A stretch of 64,000 nt of DNA from Melaminivora jejuensis (GTDB lineage Bacteria; Pseudomonadota; Gammaproteobacteria; Burkholderiales; Burkholderiaceae_C). Numbering within the stretch: the stretch's first letter is position 1; every line of letters starts with the position of its first letter. Position numbers and translations under genes: made by a program. The notes under the pieces are model-generated. The model saw only the letters and a program-made list of their open reading frames with translations. It did not search any database and was not told the origin of the DNA. The stretch spans positions 434,001 to 498,000 of the forward strand of contig NZ_JACWIJ010000002.1 in assembly GCF_017811175.1 (NCBI RefSeq), in the 5' to 3' direction. Shown here piece after piece: positions 1 through 11,649 of the stretch.

Positions 1-495
1 GGTGCGCGCTGGCGCCTGTGCGGGCGTTGCCGGGCGCGGCGCCTGGGGCTGAAACTGCGGGGCAGCAGTGGCTGCCTGCGGACGGCGTAGCGCCGGCGGG
101 TCGAGCAGCATGGTGTAGCTGCGCACGATGTGCCCGGAGCTCCAGTTGGCATCGATGACCAGATCCACAAAGGGCTCGTTGATCGGGCGGGCGCTGCTCA
201 GGCGCAGATACATGCTGCCGTCGGGGCGGCGCTGCAATTGGATCTGGACACTGTGCGCGGCTGGCGAGTATTCGGCGCCCTGGGCGCGAAATACGTCGGG
301 ACTGGCTGGCGCCACGCGCAGGGAATCGGCCTCGGCAGGCGTGATCTGGGGCAGGTCGATTTCGGCCCGCAGGGGCTCGCCCAATGCGGACTGGACGTTC
401 AGGCGTCCCAGGGCAAGGGCATTGGCATCGGTGGCATACAGGCCGGCAGACAACAGGGCTGCGGTGGCCAGGACGGAGAGATTCCAGCGATGCAT
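1..495 (-). CDS. fimV: FimV N-terminal region (partial, runs off window start)
   Basis: The visible 165 codons begin with a signal peptide (MHRWNLSVLATAALLSAGLY) followed by the FimV N-terminal domain. Its features include a small-residue-rich stretch ending LGRLNVQSALGEPLRAEID and the motif PFVDLVIDANWSSGHIVRSYTMLLDPP. After about residue 145 the chain becomes Pro/Ala/Gln rich, as in the linker before the LysM domain of this family. FimV-type proteins are inner-membrane/periplasmic hubs for type IV pilus function and polar organisation. The start is the ATG at 495. The gene lies downstream of asd in the same direction, the usual order in Comamonadaceae. The rest lies outside the window. Confidence 0.85.
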   Translation of the reverse strand, partial: MHRWNLSVLATAALLSAGLYATDANALALGRLNVQSALGEPLRAEIDLPQITPAEADSLRVAPASPDVFRAQGAEYSPAAHSVQIQLQRRPDGSMYLRLSSARPINEPFVDLVIDANWSSGHIVRSYTMLLDPPALRRPQAATAAPQFQPQAPRPATPAQAPART

Positions 496-734
496 GTGTG
501 CGACTGATTGTGTAAGTGGTGCCGGGATTGGCGATTGTTCTAGTGCTATGCCGAAAAGCGGCGCCCGCGTCTACAAATATGTCCAAAGCACCATATCAGC
601 AACGGTTTGCACTGACAAGCTGAGGCCTCGCGCCTGGCGCCGGCCCTTGCGGGGGGTGGCTGGAAAGCGGTTTTTCTTGTTGGCCGGGGACAACGTGGCG
701 TAACTGCAGGTAACCACGTGGCCCCGGCGCCGAG

Positions 735-754
735 GCGGTGCGCCCGGGCACCGC
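735..754 (-). terminator. GC hairpin just downstream of asd
   Basis: A 7-bp perfect inverted repeat (GCGGTGC / GCACCGC, 6-nt loop) lies 9 bp past the asd stop codon on the minus strand. No T-run follows, so it may be only an mRNA-stabilising hairpin. The rest of the 267-bp gap up to fimV shows no gene. Confidence 0.35.
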
Positions 755-762
755 CCGCGTCC

Positions 763-1875
763 TCAGGCGGCCAGCAGGATGCGCAACATGCGGCGCAGCG
801 GCTCGGCGGCGCCCCACAGGAGCTGGTCGCCGATCACGAAGGCGGAGATGTACTGCGGCCCCATGTTCAGCTTGCGCACCCGGCCCACGCCGATCTGCAG
901 GCCACCGGTGATGGAGGCCGGGGTCAGCTCCTGCACCGTGAGCGCGCGCTCGTTGGCGACGAACTTGACCCACGGATTGCCGCCCTGGATGAGCGTCTCG
1001 ATCTCAGGCAAAGGCAAATCCTTCTTCAGCTTGAGGGTCAGCGCCAGCGAGTGGCAGCGCATGGCGCCGATGCGCACGCACAGGCCATCGACGGGGATAG
1101 CGCTCTCGGTGCCCAGGATCTTGTTGACCTCGGCCTGGCCCTTCCACTCTTCCTTGGACTGGCCGTTGTCGAGCTGCGAATCGATCCAGGGGATCAGGCC
1201 GCCGGCCAGCGGCGCGCCGAAAAATTCCGTGGGCACGTCCTCGCGGATGGTCTGGGCGACCTTGCGGTCGATGTCCAGGATGGCCGAGGAAGGCGTGGCC
1301 AGCTCGTCGGCCACTGCGCCGTGGATCACGCCCATGCCCTTGAGCAGCTCGCGCATGTGGTTGGCGCCGCCGCCGGACGCTGCCTGGTAAGTCATGGAGC
1401 TGACCCACTCGACCGCATCGGCCTTGAACAGCCCGGCCAGGCCCATCAGCAGGATGGAGTTGGTGCAGTTGCCACCGATCCAGTTCCTGCCGCCGGCGGC
1501 GAGTTTTTGCTGGATCAGGCCCTCGTTGACCGGGTCGAGCACGATGACGGCGTCGCCTTCCATGCGCAGCGCGCTGGCGGCGTCGATCCAGTGGCCCTGC
1601 CAGCCGGACGCGCGCAACTTGGGGAAGACCTCCTTGGTGTAGTCGCCACCCTGGCAGGTGATGACGATGGCGCACTTGGCCAGCTCGGCCACGTCATTGG
1701 CGTCCTTGAGCTGGGTGTGCGTGCGCGCCATGGCGGGCGCCTTGCCGCCGGCGTTGGAGGTGGAGAAGAAGACCGGCTCGATCAGCTCGAAGTCGCCTTC
1801 GGCGACCATGCGATCCATCAGCACGGAGCCGACCATGCCGCGCCAGCCGACGAGGCCTACCAGTTGCTTGCTCAT
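763..1875 (-). CDS. asd: Aspartate-semialdehyde dehydrogenase
   Basis: Reduces L-aspartyl-4-phosphate to aspartate semialdehyde with NADPH, the branch point to lysine/diaminopimelate, threonine and methionine. The 370-residue protein has the N-terminal Rossmann motif ([11 protein letters not shown], residues 7-17) and the catalytic cysteine in GGNCTNS (Cys137). Length matches the proteobacterial family. An in-frame extension to 2088 is possible but unlike the family, so MSKQLVGLV at 1875 is chosen as the start. It is the last gene before fimV in a leuC-leuD-leuB-asd series on the minus strand. A hairpin after leuB suggests asd also has its own transcription. Confidence 0.95.
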   Translation of the reverse strand: MSKQLVGLVGWRGMVGSVLMDRMVAEGDFELIEPVFFSTSNAGGKAPAMARTHTQLKDANDVAELAKCAIVITCQGGDYTKEVFPKLRASGWQGHWIDAASALRMEGDAVIVLDPVNEGLIQQKLAAGGRNWIGGNCTNSILLMGLAGLFKADAVEWVSSMTYQAASGGGANHMRELLKGMGVIHGAVADELATPSSAILDIDRKVAQTIREDVPTEFFGAPLAGGLIPWIDSQLDNGQSKEEWKGQAEVNKILGTESAIPVDGLCVRIGAMRCHSLALTLKLKKDLPLPEIETLIQGGNPWVKFVANERALTVQELTPASITGGLQIGVGRVRKLNMGPQYISAFVIGDQLLWGAAEPLRRMLRILLAA

Positions 1876-2092
1876 TTGAAATGCCCTTGTACGAGGTTGA
1901 AGAAACAGTGCGCACGCGACCGGCGGCTGCCTTTCTTCGGCTCCGGCTCGTCTGGCCGGAAGGGCGCACGACGATGCCGGAGCTGGGTCAGCCCGTAATG
2001 GTCGTGGTTTTGGTGGAGGAAGAAAGTCGCCCGCCAGGCCCGCTGGTGCGGGCGGCATTCCTGGGGGACGCAGGTGAGCGACAGTCATGGAG

Positions 2093-2125
2093 GGGTATTT
2101 TAAGGGGCCGGCAATGACCGGCCCC
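2093..2125 (-). terminator. Terminator after leuB
   Basis: On the minus strand an 8-bp perfect stem (GGGGCCGG / CCGGCCCC, loop of 6) is followed by TTAAAAT, 20 bp past the leuB stop. The U-run is short, so termination may be partial. The 270-bp gap up to asd holds no other gene. Confidence 0.6.
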
Positions 2126-2144
2126 GGGGATGGCTAACGCGCGC

Positions 2145-3347
<1,203 letters not shown>

Positions 3348-4001
3348 CTACGCTGCCATGGTGTGCGCCAGCCAGGGCTTGGTGGCCAGGCGCTCGGCCT
3401 CGAAGGCGGCGATCTTGTCCTTGTGGCGCAGCGTCAGGCCGATGTCGTCATAGCCGCCCAGCAGGCAGTACTTGCGAAAGGCGTTGACCTCGAACGGGAT
3501 CTCCTCGCCCTGCGGCTGCACGATGACCTGGCGCTCCAGGTCGATGGTCAGCTCGTAGCCGGGGAAGGCATGGACTTCGTTGAACAGCCGATCGACCACG
3601 CCCTGTGGCAGCACGATGGGCAGCAGGCCGTTCTTGAAGCAGTTGTTGAAGAAGATGTCGGCAAAGCTGGGCGCCAGGATGGCGCGAAAGCCGTACTGCT
3701 GCAGCGCCCAGGGCGCGTGCTCGCGGCTGGAGCCGCAGCCGAAGTTCTGCCGTGCCAGCAGGATGCTCGCACCCTGATAGCGCGGCTGGTTCAGCACGAA
3801 ATCCGGGTTGGGCCGGCGCTCGGCTTCCGGCACGCCGGGCTGGCCGGGCTGATCCAGATAGCGCCACTCGTCGAACAGATTCGGGCCAAAGCCCGTCTTC
3901 TTGATGGACTTCAGAAATTGCTTGGGGATGATGGCGTCGGTATCGACGTTCTCGCGATCCATGGGCGCGACCAGGCCCTGGTGGATGGTGAATTTTTCCA
4001 T
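3348..4001 (-). CDS. leuD: 3-isopropylmalate dehydratase small subunit
   Basis: Small (swivel-domain) subunit of isopropylmalate isomerase, which pairs with LeuC to convert 2- to 3-isopropylmalate. The 217-residue protein begins [18 protein letters not shown]. It contains the aconitase-swivel motifs [12 protein letters not shown] and [15 protein letters not shown] (about residues 75-90). The start at 4001 is supported by an AAAGGA ribosome-binding site 8 nt upstream. The leuC stop lies 14 bp upstream, so the pair is clearly co-transcribed. No entericidin gene sits between them, unlike in some relatives. Confidence 0.95.
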   Translation of the reverse strand: MEKFTIHQGLVAPMDRENVDTDAIIPKQFLKSIKKTGFGPNLFDEWRYLDQPGQPGVPEAERRPNPDFVLNQPRYQGASILLARQNFGCGSSREHAPWALQQYGFRAILAPSFADIFFNNCFKNGLLPIVLPQGVVDRLFNEVHAFPGYELTIDLERQVIVQPQGEEIPFEVNAFRKYCLLGGYDDIGLTLRHKDKIAAFEAERLATKPWLAHTMAA

Positions 4002-4015
4002 GGCGCTGTGTCCTT

Positions 4016-5437
4016 TCAGGCGAATTTGCGGATATCGACGAAATGGCCGTGGATGGCTGCCGCTGCCGCCATGGCCGGGCTGACCAGGTGCGTGCGCCCG
4101 CCCGCGCCCTGGCGGCCCTCGAAATTGCGGTTGGAGGTCGAGGCGCAGCGCTCGCCCGGCTCCAGCCGGTCGGCGTTCATGGCCAGGCACATGGAGCAGC
4201 CCGGCTCGCGCCACTCGAAGCCTGCGGCCTTGAAGATCTTGTCCAGGCCCTCGGCTTCAGCCTGCTCCTTGACCAGCCCGGAGCCGGGCACGACCATGGC
4301 CTGCTTGATGTTCTTGGCCACCTTCTGGCCGAGCTTTTTCACTACGGCGGCGGCCTCGCGCATGTCCTCGATGCGGCTGTTGGTACACGAGCCGATGAAG
4401 ACCTTGTCCACGAAGATGTCGGCAATCGGCTTGCCCGGCGCCAAGGCCATGTAGGTCAGGGCGCGCTCCATGGCGCTGCGGCGGGTGGCGTCCTTTTCCT
4501 TGTCGGGGTCGGGCACGCGGGCGTCCACGCCCAGCACCATCTCCGGGCTGGTGCCCCAGGTGACCTGCGGGACGATGTCCTCGCCGCGCAGCTCGACCAC
4601 GGCGTCGAACTTGGCGTCCGGGTCGGAGTGCAGCGTCTTCCAGTACGCCACCGCCTGATCCCACTCGACGCCCGTGGGCGACATGGGCCGGCCACGCAGG
4701 TAGTCGATGGTCTTGTCATCCACGGCCACCAGGCCGGCGCGCGCACCGGCCTCGATGGCCATGTTGCACACCGTCATGCGCCCTTCCATGGAGAGGTCGC
4801 GAATGGCCTGGCCGGCAAACTCGATGGTGTAGCCCGTGCCGCCGGCGGTGCCGATCTTGCCGATGATGGCCAGCACGATGTCCTTGGCGGTGATGCCGGG
4901 CGCCGTCTTGCCCTCGACCTTGACCAGCATGTTCTTGGCCTTCTTGGCCAGCAGCGTCTGCGTGGCCATGACGTGCTCGACCTCGCTGGTGCCGATGCCG
5001 TGCGCCAGAGCACCAAACGCCCCGTGCGTGCTGGTGTGGCTGTCGCCGCAGACCACGGTCATGCCCGGCAGCGTGGCGCCGTTTTCCGGGCCGATGACAT
5101 GCACGATGCCTTGGCGGCGGCTCATGAACGGGAAGAAGGCCGCCGCCCCATGCTCGGCAATGTTCTTGTCGAGTGTGACGATCTGCTCGCGGCTGATGGG
5201 GTCGGCAATGCCGTCGTAGCCCAGCTCCCAGCCGGTGGTGGGCGTGTTGTGGTCGGCGGTGGCGACGATGGAGCTGTTGCGCCAGACGCGGCGGCCCGCC
5301 TCGCGCAGGCCCTCGAAAGCCTGCGGGCTGGTGACTTCATGCACCAGATGGCGGTCGATGTAGAGGATGGCGGTGCCGTCGTCCTCGGTGTGGACGACGT
5401 GCTCGTCGAAGATCTTGTCGTACAGGGTGCGTCCCAT
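4016..5437 (-). CDS. leuC: 3-isopropylmalate dehydratase large subunit
   Basis: Large [4Fe-4S] subunit of isopropylmalate isomerase. The 473-residue protein starts [15 protein letters not shown], the family's standard beginning. It carries [20 protein letters not shown] in the N-terminal half and the cluster-ligating cysteines in [12 protein letters not shown] and CSMCLAMN near residues 345 and 405-410. An in-frame extension into the LysR gene is rejected on length. The gene follows a LysR regulator by 37 bp on the same strand and precedes leuD. Confidence 0.96.
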   Translation of the reverse strand: MGRTLYDKIFDEHVVHTEDDGTAILYIDRHLVHEVTSPQAFEGLREAGRRVWRNSSIVATADHNTPTTGWELGYDGIADPISREQIVTLDKNIAEHGAAAFFPFMSRRQGIVHVIGPENGATLPGMTVVCGDSHTSTHGAFGALAHGIGTSEVEHVMATQTLLAKKAKNMLVKVEGKTAPGITAKDIVLAIIGKIGTAGGTGYTIEFAGQAIRDLSMEGRMTVCNMAIEAGARAGLVAVDDKTIDYLRGRPMSPTGVEWDQAVAYWKTLHSDPDAKFDAVVELRGEDIVPQVTWGTSPEMVLGVDARVPDPDKEKDATRRSAMERALTYMALAPGKPIADIFVDKVFIGSCTNSRIEDMREAAAVVKKLGQKVAKNIKQAMVVPGSGLVKEQAEAEGLDKIFKAAGFEWREPGCSMCLAMNADRLEPGERCASTSNRNFEGRQGAGGRTHLVSPAMAAAAAIHGHFVDIRKFA

Positions 5438-5474
5438 GGCAGTCTCGTCTCGTGGGTGGGGAAGGAAAAAGGCG

Positions 5475-6482
5475 TCAGGCAGCAGCGGCAACGGTGCTGG
5501 TGTTGTTGCTGGTGTTGGTGCCAATGTCGGCGCAGCCCGCCCCGGGCGGCTGCGCCAGGTGCTCGGCCAGCAGCCGGGCGCTGGCCGGCAGGGCGGCAAA
5601 GTCGCGCGCCACCAGCACCAGGGTGCGGCGCGCCCAGGGTTCATCCAGCGGCACGGCGGCCAGCCGGCCCAGGCCCTGCATCAGCGCAAAGGCGCGGCTG
5701 GGCAACAGGCCCACGCCCAGGCCGTTGTCGATCATGCGGCACATGGCATCCAGCCCGGTGACCTGGATGCGCTGGCGCAGCGGTCGCCCGGCCTGCGCAG
5801 CGGCGGCCTGCATGGCCAGGCTGATGGAGCTGCCGGCGTGCAGGCCGACGATGTCGCAGTCCAGCACTTCTTCAAATTTGATAGCTGCCTGCGCTTGCAG
5901 GGCGTGGCCTTGCGGCACGATGAGCACCAATTCGTCGCTGCGATAGGGGCGCGCTTGCAGGCCGCAGGCCACGGCGCCATCCAGGCCGCTGCCCGAGCCG
6001 GCGGTGGGCGCCTGGCACAGGCCCAGGTCGGCGCTGCCCTCCTGCACGGCCTGCAGCACCTCGGGCGACAGGCGCTCGTGCAGGTCGATCTTGATCTGCT
6101 GGTGCGTGCGGGCAAAGGCGCCCAGGTCTTCCGGCAGGAATTGCACGATGGCCGAGATGTTGGCGTGTACGCGCACATGGCCGCGCACGCCGCCAGCGTA
6201 CTCGGACAGCTCGCCGTGCAGGCGCTCCAGGCCCAGCAGCACGTTGCGTGCGTGGTGCAGCAGGCTTTCGCCGGCAGGCGTGGGCGCCACGCCCCGGCTG
6301 TGGCGATAGACCAGCGGCGTGCCCACGGCAGCCTCCAGGTCAGCCAGGCGCTTGCTGACGGCCGAGGCGGCGATGAACTCCTGCTGCGCCGCCCGGCCAA
6401 TGCTGCCTGTGCGGCACACGGCAACGAACAGTTGCAGCGTGGTCAGATCGATGCGGCGGGCAAGGCTGCGTTCGGGTTTCAT
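5475..6482 (-). CDS. LysR-family transcriptional regulator upstream of leuC
   Basis: A 335-residue protein with a winged helix-turn-helix at residues 12-70 ([18 protein letters not shown] … [15 protein letters not shown]) followed by a LysR substrate-binding domain. The C-terminus ends in a Thr/Asn-rich then Ala tail. It precedes leuC in the same direction with a 37-bp gap, so it may be transcribed with the leucine genes or regulate them. The effector is unknown. The stretch encoding residues about 195-208 ([15 protein letters not shown]) resembles the R1 repeat and may be a repeat absorbed into the coding sequence. Confidence 0.85.
   Translation of the reverse strand: MKPERSLARRIDLTTLQLFVAVCRTGSIGRAAQQEFIAASAVSKRLADLEAAVGTPLVYRHSRGVAPTPAGESLLHHARNVLLGLERLHGELSEYAGGVRGHVRVHANISAIVQFLPEDLGAFARTHQQIKIDLHERLSPEVLQAVQEGSADLGLCQAPTAGSGSGLDGAVACGLQARPYRSDELVLIVPQGHALQAQAAIKFEEVLDCDIVGLHAGSSISLAMQAAAAQAGRPLRQRIQVTGLDAMCRMIDNGLGVGLLPSRAFALMQGLGRLAAVPLDEPWARRTLVLVARDFAALPASARLLAEHLAQPPGAGCADIGTNTSNNTSTVAAAA
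5875..5902 (+). repeat. R1-like segment inside the LysR gene
   Basis: Bases here carry TTTGATAGCTGCCTGCGCTTG, the left half of the R1 consensus, in the middle of an open reading frame. The right half (CAAGGGTTTGA) has diverged. It is read as a partial copy, possibly coincidental. Confidence 0.4.
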
Positions 6483-6625
6483 GCGGGGTGGTAATTTTCA
6501 GTCTTCTTGAATGAAGATGGATGCCCCTATTTTGCCCTATGTGATGCGCCTTGGCATCGCGAATGGATGGGGGTGGGCTGCCAAATATGGGTGTCAGGCA
6601 TCGTGTCTGGCGATGGCTTGTGTGC

Positions 6626-7818
6626 TCAGGAGTCGTGCAGCTGGCGCTTGTACTCATGCAGCAGGGCGATGACCTCGCCCGGCGTGCCTTGGCCGAGGAT
6701 GCGCGTGATCTCCGCCCGGCGGGCGGCGCTTTGCTGTTTGCGCCAGGCGTCGAATTCGGGGCTGACGACGATGAGGCGCGCATCCGGATGCGCCTTGCTG
6801 ACCTGGGGGTAGGTCACTGCCTGCACCTGGGGCGGCACGGGCCGGGTCAGGTCGTGTACGTCCGCCGATGACAGCGGGGCCTCCGGGGCGTGCGCCTCGC
6901 CCGGTTCGGGGGGTGCAAAGAACAGTTGCGCGCCCAGGACGATCGCGGCTGCCAGCACGGCCACCAGCACCTCGGGCCGCAGTCCGGATCGGCGCCGCCG
7001 CATGGGCCGAGGCGGCGGCTGCGGCCCCGGCGCGGCTGGCTGGACTGCGGGCGCGAGAGGGCGGGGCTGGCCGCAGGAGGGATGGGCGCTGCGGGAGCAC
7101 CCGGGGTTGCCAAGGGAGCTGTCTGCTGCTGGGACAGCGTGGGCCTGGCTGCGGCACAGGGGCTGAAGGCCTGTGCTTGCGGCGGCGGTATCGGCGTTGC
7201 TGCGGGTTCGGGCCTTGGTTCAGGTTCCGGCTCTGGCTCCGGCTCCGGGGAGGTGCCGGGGTCTGCCGTCGCGGGCGGTTCGGCAGCAGGTGGTTCGGCA
7301 GCAGGCGGGTCAGTGGTCTGCGCTGGCCCGGGCTGGGCGGCAACGACCACCGCCTGCGTCTGCGCTGCAGGCTCCGGGGCCAGGGGCGGTGCGCCGACGC
7401 TGCCCTCGACTGCCTGCGTGCTGCCAAGGCTGGCCACCTTGTGCTGCGCTGGCTTCGCACCATCCGCCTCATCTGCATCATCAGGCGGCTGGGTGCTGGC
7501 CGGCTGCGGCGCCGGCTCGTGTGGCGGCGGGGTGGGGGCCGGGGCAGTCGTCCAGGCGCCCGTCCAGGTCTGCTGGCGCAGCTCCTCGCGCAGGATCCAG
7601 GCGTCGTGCTCGCGGCGCTGCTGCGGGTCCATGAGTACGGCATACGACTCGCTGAGCACCTGCATGGCATAGGTGGCTTCGGCTGCGTTGTCCCACTTGT
7701 CCGGGTGGCAGCGCTGCACCAGCACCTTGTAGGCGGCGCGGATGACCTCCGGCGGTGCATCCCGACTGACCTTCAGGTTGTCGTAGTGGGTGTGCAGTGT
7801 GAAGAGCTCGGCAGGCAT
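6626..7818 (-). CDS. J-domain membrane protein, apparent frameshift near 7000
   Basis: The N-terminal frame encodes a J domain: HYDNLKVSRDAPPEVIRAAY, then the HPD tripeptide in QRCHPDKWD. About 220 residues of Pro/Glu/Ala-rich linker follow, including a repeated EP run. Near 7000 this frame becomes arginine-rich nonsense. A different frame from 7003 to 6626 then supplies a transmembrane helix (VLVAVLAAAIVLGAQLFFA) and a conserved-looking tail ending LHEYKRQLHDS. The simplest reading is one co-chaperone-type protein with a single indel around 7000-7090. Two overlapping genes are possible, but the inner ATG lacks a ribosome-binding site. The partner Hsp70 and role are unknown. Confidence 0.55.
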
Positions 7819-7940
7819 GGACTTGGCAATCAGGGTGCCACGGCGCCAGGCGGCTGGCTCAGGGCAGCAGGAATTGTCGCAGCCCCGCCCGAGCGGCCTG
7901 CCGCCGACTTGCGGGCTGCAGCCGGGCGACATGGTTTTTC

Positions 7941-7993
7941 AAAAAATGATAGCTGGCAGCGCTTGTCTGACAAGGGTTTGAGGCGGTTTTGAC
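7941..7993 (+). repeat. R1 dispersed repeat, near-consensus copy
   Basis: This is the best-conserved copy: AATGATAGCTGGCAGCGCTT, then GTCTGACAAGGGTTTGAGGC and a GGTTTTGACC end. It ends three bases before the stop codon of the downstream MBL-fold gene. Confidence 0.85.
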
Positions 7994-7995
7994 CC

Positions 7996-9360
7996 TCAGA
8001 CCACGACCGTGGCGCCATGCTCGGGCACCTGCGCTGGCCAGCGCAGGCGCTGCTCGATGCGCTGGCGCAGCGCGTCGGCGGCGGCCAGCTCGCCATGCAC
8101 CACATAGGCCTGGCGCGGCGCGCCCGGGCTGGCCGCCAGCCAGTCCAGCACCTGCTGGCCGTCGGCGTGGGCCGAGGCCGTGTGCAGTTGCACCACCTCG
8201 GCGCGCACGGCCACGTCCTGGCCGTGGATGCGGATGCTCTTCTCGCCCGCCGCGATGCGCGCGCCGCGCGTGCCGCCGGCTTGGTGGCCGGTCAGGACGA
8301 TCATGTTGCGGTGGTCGCCGGCGTGCAGCTGCAGGTGGTGCAGCACGCGCCCGCCGGTGGCCATGCCGCTGGCCGACAGGATGACGCGCGGGCCGTGCAG
8401 ACGCGCCAGCGCCTTGGACTCCTCGACGCTGCGCACCAGCGTCGTGCCGCGCGCCATGGCCTGCAGCTGCGCGCGGCTCAGGCGGTGCTCGCCCAGGTGA
8501 TCCTCGAACAGCTGCGTGGCGTTGACCGCCATCGGGCTGTCCAGAAAGACCGGCAGCGCCGCCGGCAGCGCGCCGCGCGCCTTGAGCTCGGTGATGGCGT
8601 GCAGCACCGTCTGCGCCCGGCCCACGGCGAACACCGGCACCACGGCCACGCCGCCGCGCGCCGCCACGCGGGCCAGCGCCGGCCCCAGTTCGTCCGCCAC
8701 CGTGCCCGGCGGGTGGCTGCGGTCGCCGTAGGTGGATTCGACCAGCACCACGTCGGCGGCTGGCGGCGGCTCCGGGGCGTGCATCAGCACATCGTCGCTG
8801 CGCCCCAGGTCGCCGGACAGCAGGATGCGCCGCCCGCCGACCTGCAGCAGCACGCTGGCCGCGCCCAGGATGTGCCCGGCGCGGCTGAAGCGCGCGTGCC
8901 AGCCCGGCAGCGGCTCGAAGTCCTGGTGCAGCGGCTGCGTGCGCAGCAGCGCCAGGCTGCGCTCGGCGTCCAGCCGGGTGTACAGCGGCAGCGCCGGGCT
9001 GTGGCGGCTCAGGCCGTGGCGGTTCAGGTAGTTGGCGTCTTCTTCCTGCAAATGGCCGCTGTCGGGCAGCAAGATGGCGCACAGGTCGCGCGTGCCCGGC
9101 GTACACCAGACCGGGCCGGCAAAGCCCTGGCGCGCCAGCAGCGGCAGGTGGCCGCTGTGGTCGAGGTGGGCGTGCGTCAGCACCACGGCGTCGAGGGCGG
9201 CGCTGGCCAGCGGCAGCGGCTGCCAGTTGCGCTGGCGCAGCAGCTTGTAGCCTTGGAACAGACCGCAATCGAGCAGCAGCGCCTGGCCACCGTGGCGCAC
9301 GAGGTACTTGGAGCCGGTGACGGTGCCGGCACCGCCGAGGAAGGTGAGGTGGACGGTCAT
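7996..9360 (-). CDS. MBL-fold / beta-CASP RNA exonuclease-like protein
   Basis: The 454-residue protein opens with the metallo-beta-lactamase fold (MTVHLTFLGGAGTVTGSKYLV). It has the metal-binding motif THAHLDHSG near residue 62, SRAGHILGAASV with a later zinc-ligand histidine, and LLSGDLGRSDD. A beta-CASP region (STYGDRSHP, FLDSPMAVNAT, ILSASGMATGGRVLHHL) and a final HTASAHADGQQVLDWL block follow. Bacterial members resemble CPSF73/Ysh1 and are annotated as RNA exonucleases; the substrate is unproven here. It is transcribed away from ubiD's end with a 21-bp gap and may share its transcript. Confidence 0.85.
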   Translation of the reverse strand: MTVHLTFLGGAGTVTGSKYLVRHGGQALLLDCGLFQGYKLLRQRNWQPLPLASAALDAVVLTHAHLDHSGHLPLLARQGFAGPVWCTPGTRDLCAILLPDSGHLQEEDANYLNRHGLSRHSPALPLYTRLDAERSLALLRTQPLHQDFEPLPGWHARFSRAGHILGAASVLLQVGGRRILLSGDLGRSDDVLMHAPEPPPAADVVLVESTYGDRSHPPGTVADELGPALARVAARGGVAVVPVFAVGRAQTVLHAITELKARGALPAALPVFLDSPMAVNATQLFEDHLGEHRLSRAQLQAMARGTTLVRSVEESKALARLHGPRVILSASGMATGGRVLHHLQLHAGDHRNMIVLTGHQAGGTRGARIAAGEKSIRIHGQDVAVRAEVVQLHTASAHADGQQVLDWLAASPGAPRQAYVVHGELAAADALRQRIEQRLRWPAQVPEHGATVVV

Positions 9361-9381
9361 GGCGGCAGGATAGCCGCTGCG

Positions 9382-10866
9382 CTACAGCCCCAGTGCGTCG
9401 GCCAGGGCGTTCATGCGGGCGCTGACCTGTGCGTCCATGGCCATGGTGCGGCCCCATTCGCGCTGCGTCTCGCCGGGCCATTTGTTGGTTGCATCCAGCC
9501 CCATCTTGCTGCCCAGGCCGGACACGGGCGAGGCAAAGTCCAGATAGTCGATGGGCGTGTTCTCCACCAGCATGGTGTCGCGCGCCGGATCCATGCGCGT
9601 AGTCATGGCCCAGACCACGTCGGGCCAGTGGCGCGCATCGACATCCTCATCGACCACGATGATGAACTTGGTGTACAGAAACTGGCGCAGGTGGCCCCAC
9701 ACGCCCATCATCACGCGCCGGGCGTGGCCGGGGTAGCTCTTTCTGATGCGCACCACGGCCAGGCGGTAGCTGCAGGCCTCGGGCGGCAGCCAGAAGTCCA
9801 GCACCTCGGGCAGGGCGCGCTGCAGCAGCGGCACGAACAGCTCGTTCATGGCCAGGCCCAGCATGGACGGCTCATCTGGCGGCTTGCCGGTGTAGGTGCT
9901 GTGGTAGATCGCGCCCCGGCGCTGTGTCAGGCGCTGCACCGTGAGCACCGGGAACTCGGCGCATTCGTTGTAGTAGCCGGTGTGGTCGCCATACGGCCCC
10001 TCCCAAGCGTGCTGCCAGCCGCTGGGATGCTCGGCATCGGGCAGGATGTGGCCCTCCAGCACGATCTCGGCGTGCGCCGGCACCGCCAGCGGCACGCCGA
10101 TGGCCGGCGCCACCTCGGTGCGCGCGCCGCGCAGCAGGCCGGCGAACTGGTATTCGGACAGGGCGTCGGGCACGGGCGTCACCGCGCCCAGGATGGTCGC
10201 CGGGTCGGCCCCTATGGCCACGGCCACAGGGTAGGGCTGGCCGGGATGCCGGCGGCCGTGCTCGGCAAAGTCCAGCGCGCCGCCACGGTGCGGCAGCCAG
10301 CGCAGGATGAGTTGGTTGCGCGACAGCACCTGCTGGCGGTAGATGCCCAGGTTTTGCCGGCGCTTGTGCGGCCCGCGCGTGATGGTCAGGCCCCAGGTGA
10401 TGAGCGGGGCCACATCGCCCGGCCAGCAGTGCTGCACCGGCAGGCGGCCCAGATCGACCTCGCTGCCCTCCAGCACGATTTGCTGGCAGGGCGGCTGGCG
10501 CACGCTGGCCGGGGTCATGTGCCACAGCGAGCGCACCAGATCGCGCTGCTGCCACAGCCCGCGCACGCTGCTGGGCGGCTCCGGCTCCTTGAGCTGGGCC
10601 AGGGCCTCGCCGAAGGCGCGCACCTCGGACAGATCGCGCACGCCCATGGCCCGGGCCACGCGCGCCGGCGTGCCGAACAGGTTGGCCAGTACCGGCATGG
10701 AGTGGCCGGTCGGCTGCTCGAACAGCAGCGCCGGGCCGCCGGTGCGCAGCACGCGATCGGCCAGGGCGGTCATTTCCAGGTGCGGGGAGACGGGCTGGGC
10801 GATGCGGCGCAGCTCGCCGGCGGCCTCCAGCTGGGTGATGAAGTCGCGCAGGTCGCGGTAGGGCAT
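9382..10866 (-). CDS. ubiD: 4-hydroxy-3-polyprenylbenzoate decarboxylase UbiD
   Basis: Prenylated-FMN-dependent decarboxylase of ubiquinone biosynthesis. The 494-residue length matches E. coli UbiD (about 497). Family motifs include [14 protein letters not shown] at the start, [10 protein letters not shown], the catalytic-site block [12 protein letters not shown] near residue 290, and [18 protein letters not shown]. The C-terminus ends [18 protein letters not shown] followed by a short helix. Its cofactor-making partner ubiX lies upstream on the same strand across a 198-bp gap filled by R2 and R1 repeats. Confidence 0.95.
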   Translation of the reverse strand: MPYRDLRDFITQLEAAGELRRIAQPVSPHLEMTALADRVLRTGGPALLFEQPTGHSMPVLANLFGTPARVARAMGVRDLSEVRAFGEALAQLKEPEPPSSVRGLWQQRDLVRSLWHMTPASVRQPPCQQIVLEGSEVDLGRLPVQHCWPGDVAPLITWGLTITRGPHKRRQNLGIYRQQVLSRNQLILRWLPHRGGALDFAEHGRRHPGQPYPVAVAIGADPATILGAVTPVPDALSEYQFAGLLRGARTEVAPAIGVPLAVPAHAEIVLEGHILPDAEHPSGWQHAWEGPYGDHTGYYNECAEFPVLTVQRLTQRRGAIYHSTYTGKPPDEPSMLGLAMNELFVPLLQRALPEVLDFWLPPEACSYRLAVVRIRKSYPGHARRVMMGVWGHLRQFLYTKFIIVVDEDVDARHWPDVVWAMTTRMDPARDTMLVENTPIDYLDFASPVSGLGSKMGLDATNKWPGETQREWGRTMAMDAQVSARMNALADALGL

Positions 10867-10870
10867 GGGG

Positions 10871-10993
10871 TTTCACTTCCTCGCTCTCTTGGGGCGAGGT
10901 CTGGGGAGAGGGGGTGGTTCGGGCGCGGCGCTCATTGCCGATCCCCTCGCCCCGGCCCTCCCCGCACGCGGGAGAGGGGGCGGGGTGGCGGTG
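10871..10993. repeat. R2 repeats, facing copies between ubiX and ubiD
   Basis: Two R2-type segments face each other: CTCTCTTGGGGCGAGG … GGGGAGAGGGGG, then CCCCTCGCCCCGGCCC … GCGGGAGAGGGGG. They fill most of the ubiX-ubiD gap and could fold into a long hairpin in the mRNA. Confidence 0.65.
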
Positions 10994-11010
10994 CATGAGG
11001 GTTTTTTCAG

Positions 11011-11060
11011 TGAAAAACGACTGAAACCCTTGCCAGGCAAGCGATGATAGCTATCATTTT
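11011..11060 (-). repeat. R1 dispersed repeat, copy downstream of ubiX
   Basis: Minus-orientation copy (plus strand reads CTGAAACCCTTGCCAGGCAA then GCGATGATAGCTATCA). It ends four bases beyond the ubiX stop codon. Confidence 0.8.
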
Positions 11061-11064
11061 TTTA

Positions 11065-11649
11065 TCAAATTGCCTCCTGCAAGCCCTGCCAGCGCGGTGC
11101 CAGCGCGTGCTCCAGGCCCAGCAGGTCGAGCACCCGGGCGACGCTGTGATCGACGATCTCGCCCACGCTGGTCGGGCGCTGGTAGAAGGCCGGCATGGGC
11201 GGGCAGACGATGGCACCCAGCTCGGTTGCCGTGGCCATGTTGCGCAGATGCACCAGGTGCAGCGGCGACTCGCGCACCATCAGCACCAGGCGGCGGCGCT
11301 CCTTGAGGCAGACGTCCGCCGCGCGCGTGAGCAGGTTGTCCGTCAGGCCGTGGGCAATCGCCGCCAGCGTGCGCATGGAGCACGGCGCCACCACCATGCC
11401 ATGTGCGGCAAACGAGCCGCTGGCGATGCACGCGCCGATGTCGGCCACCTTATGCACCCGATCGGCCAGCGCCTCCACGGCGGGGCGATCCATGTCCAGC
11501 TCGTGGCGCAGGTTCAGCCAGCCGGCGCTGGAGACCACCAGATGCGTCTCGACGCCGCCCAGCTCGCGCAGCGCCTGCAGCAGCCGCGCGCCATAGACGG
11601 CGCCGCTGGCGCCCGAGATGCCGACGATGATGCGGCGCGGCTCAGACAT
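11065..11649 (-). CDS. ubiX: Flavin prenyltransferase UbiX
   Basis: Prenylates reduced FMN with dimethylallyl phosphate to give the prFMN cofactor used by UbiD. The 194-residue protein has the flavoprotein start RRIIVGISGASGAVYGARLL, then VVAPCSMRTLAAIAHGLTDNLLTRAADV and RRRLVLMVRESPLHLVHLRNM, all hallmarks of the UbiX/Pad1 family. The start codon overlaps the end of the upstream DGC-domain gene by 8 bp, indicating translational coupling. Confidence 0.95.
   Translation of the reverse strand: MSEPRRIIVGISGASGAVYGARLLQALRELGGVETHLVVSSAGWLNLRHELDMDRPAVEALADRVHKVADIGACIASGSFAAHGMVVAPCSMRTLAAIAHGLTDNLLTRAADVCLKERRRLVLMVRESPLHLVHLRNMATATELGAIVCPPMPAFYQRPTSVGEIVDHSVARVLDLLGLEHALAPRWQGLQEAI

Noticed and set aside
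8017..10998. A 993-codon plus-strand open frame opposite ubiD and the MBL-fold gene
   Set aside because: It is a shadow of two well-supported minus-strand genes in GC-rich DNA, with Gln/His/Ala-rich composition and no motif.
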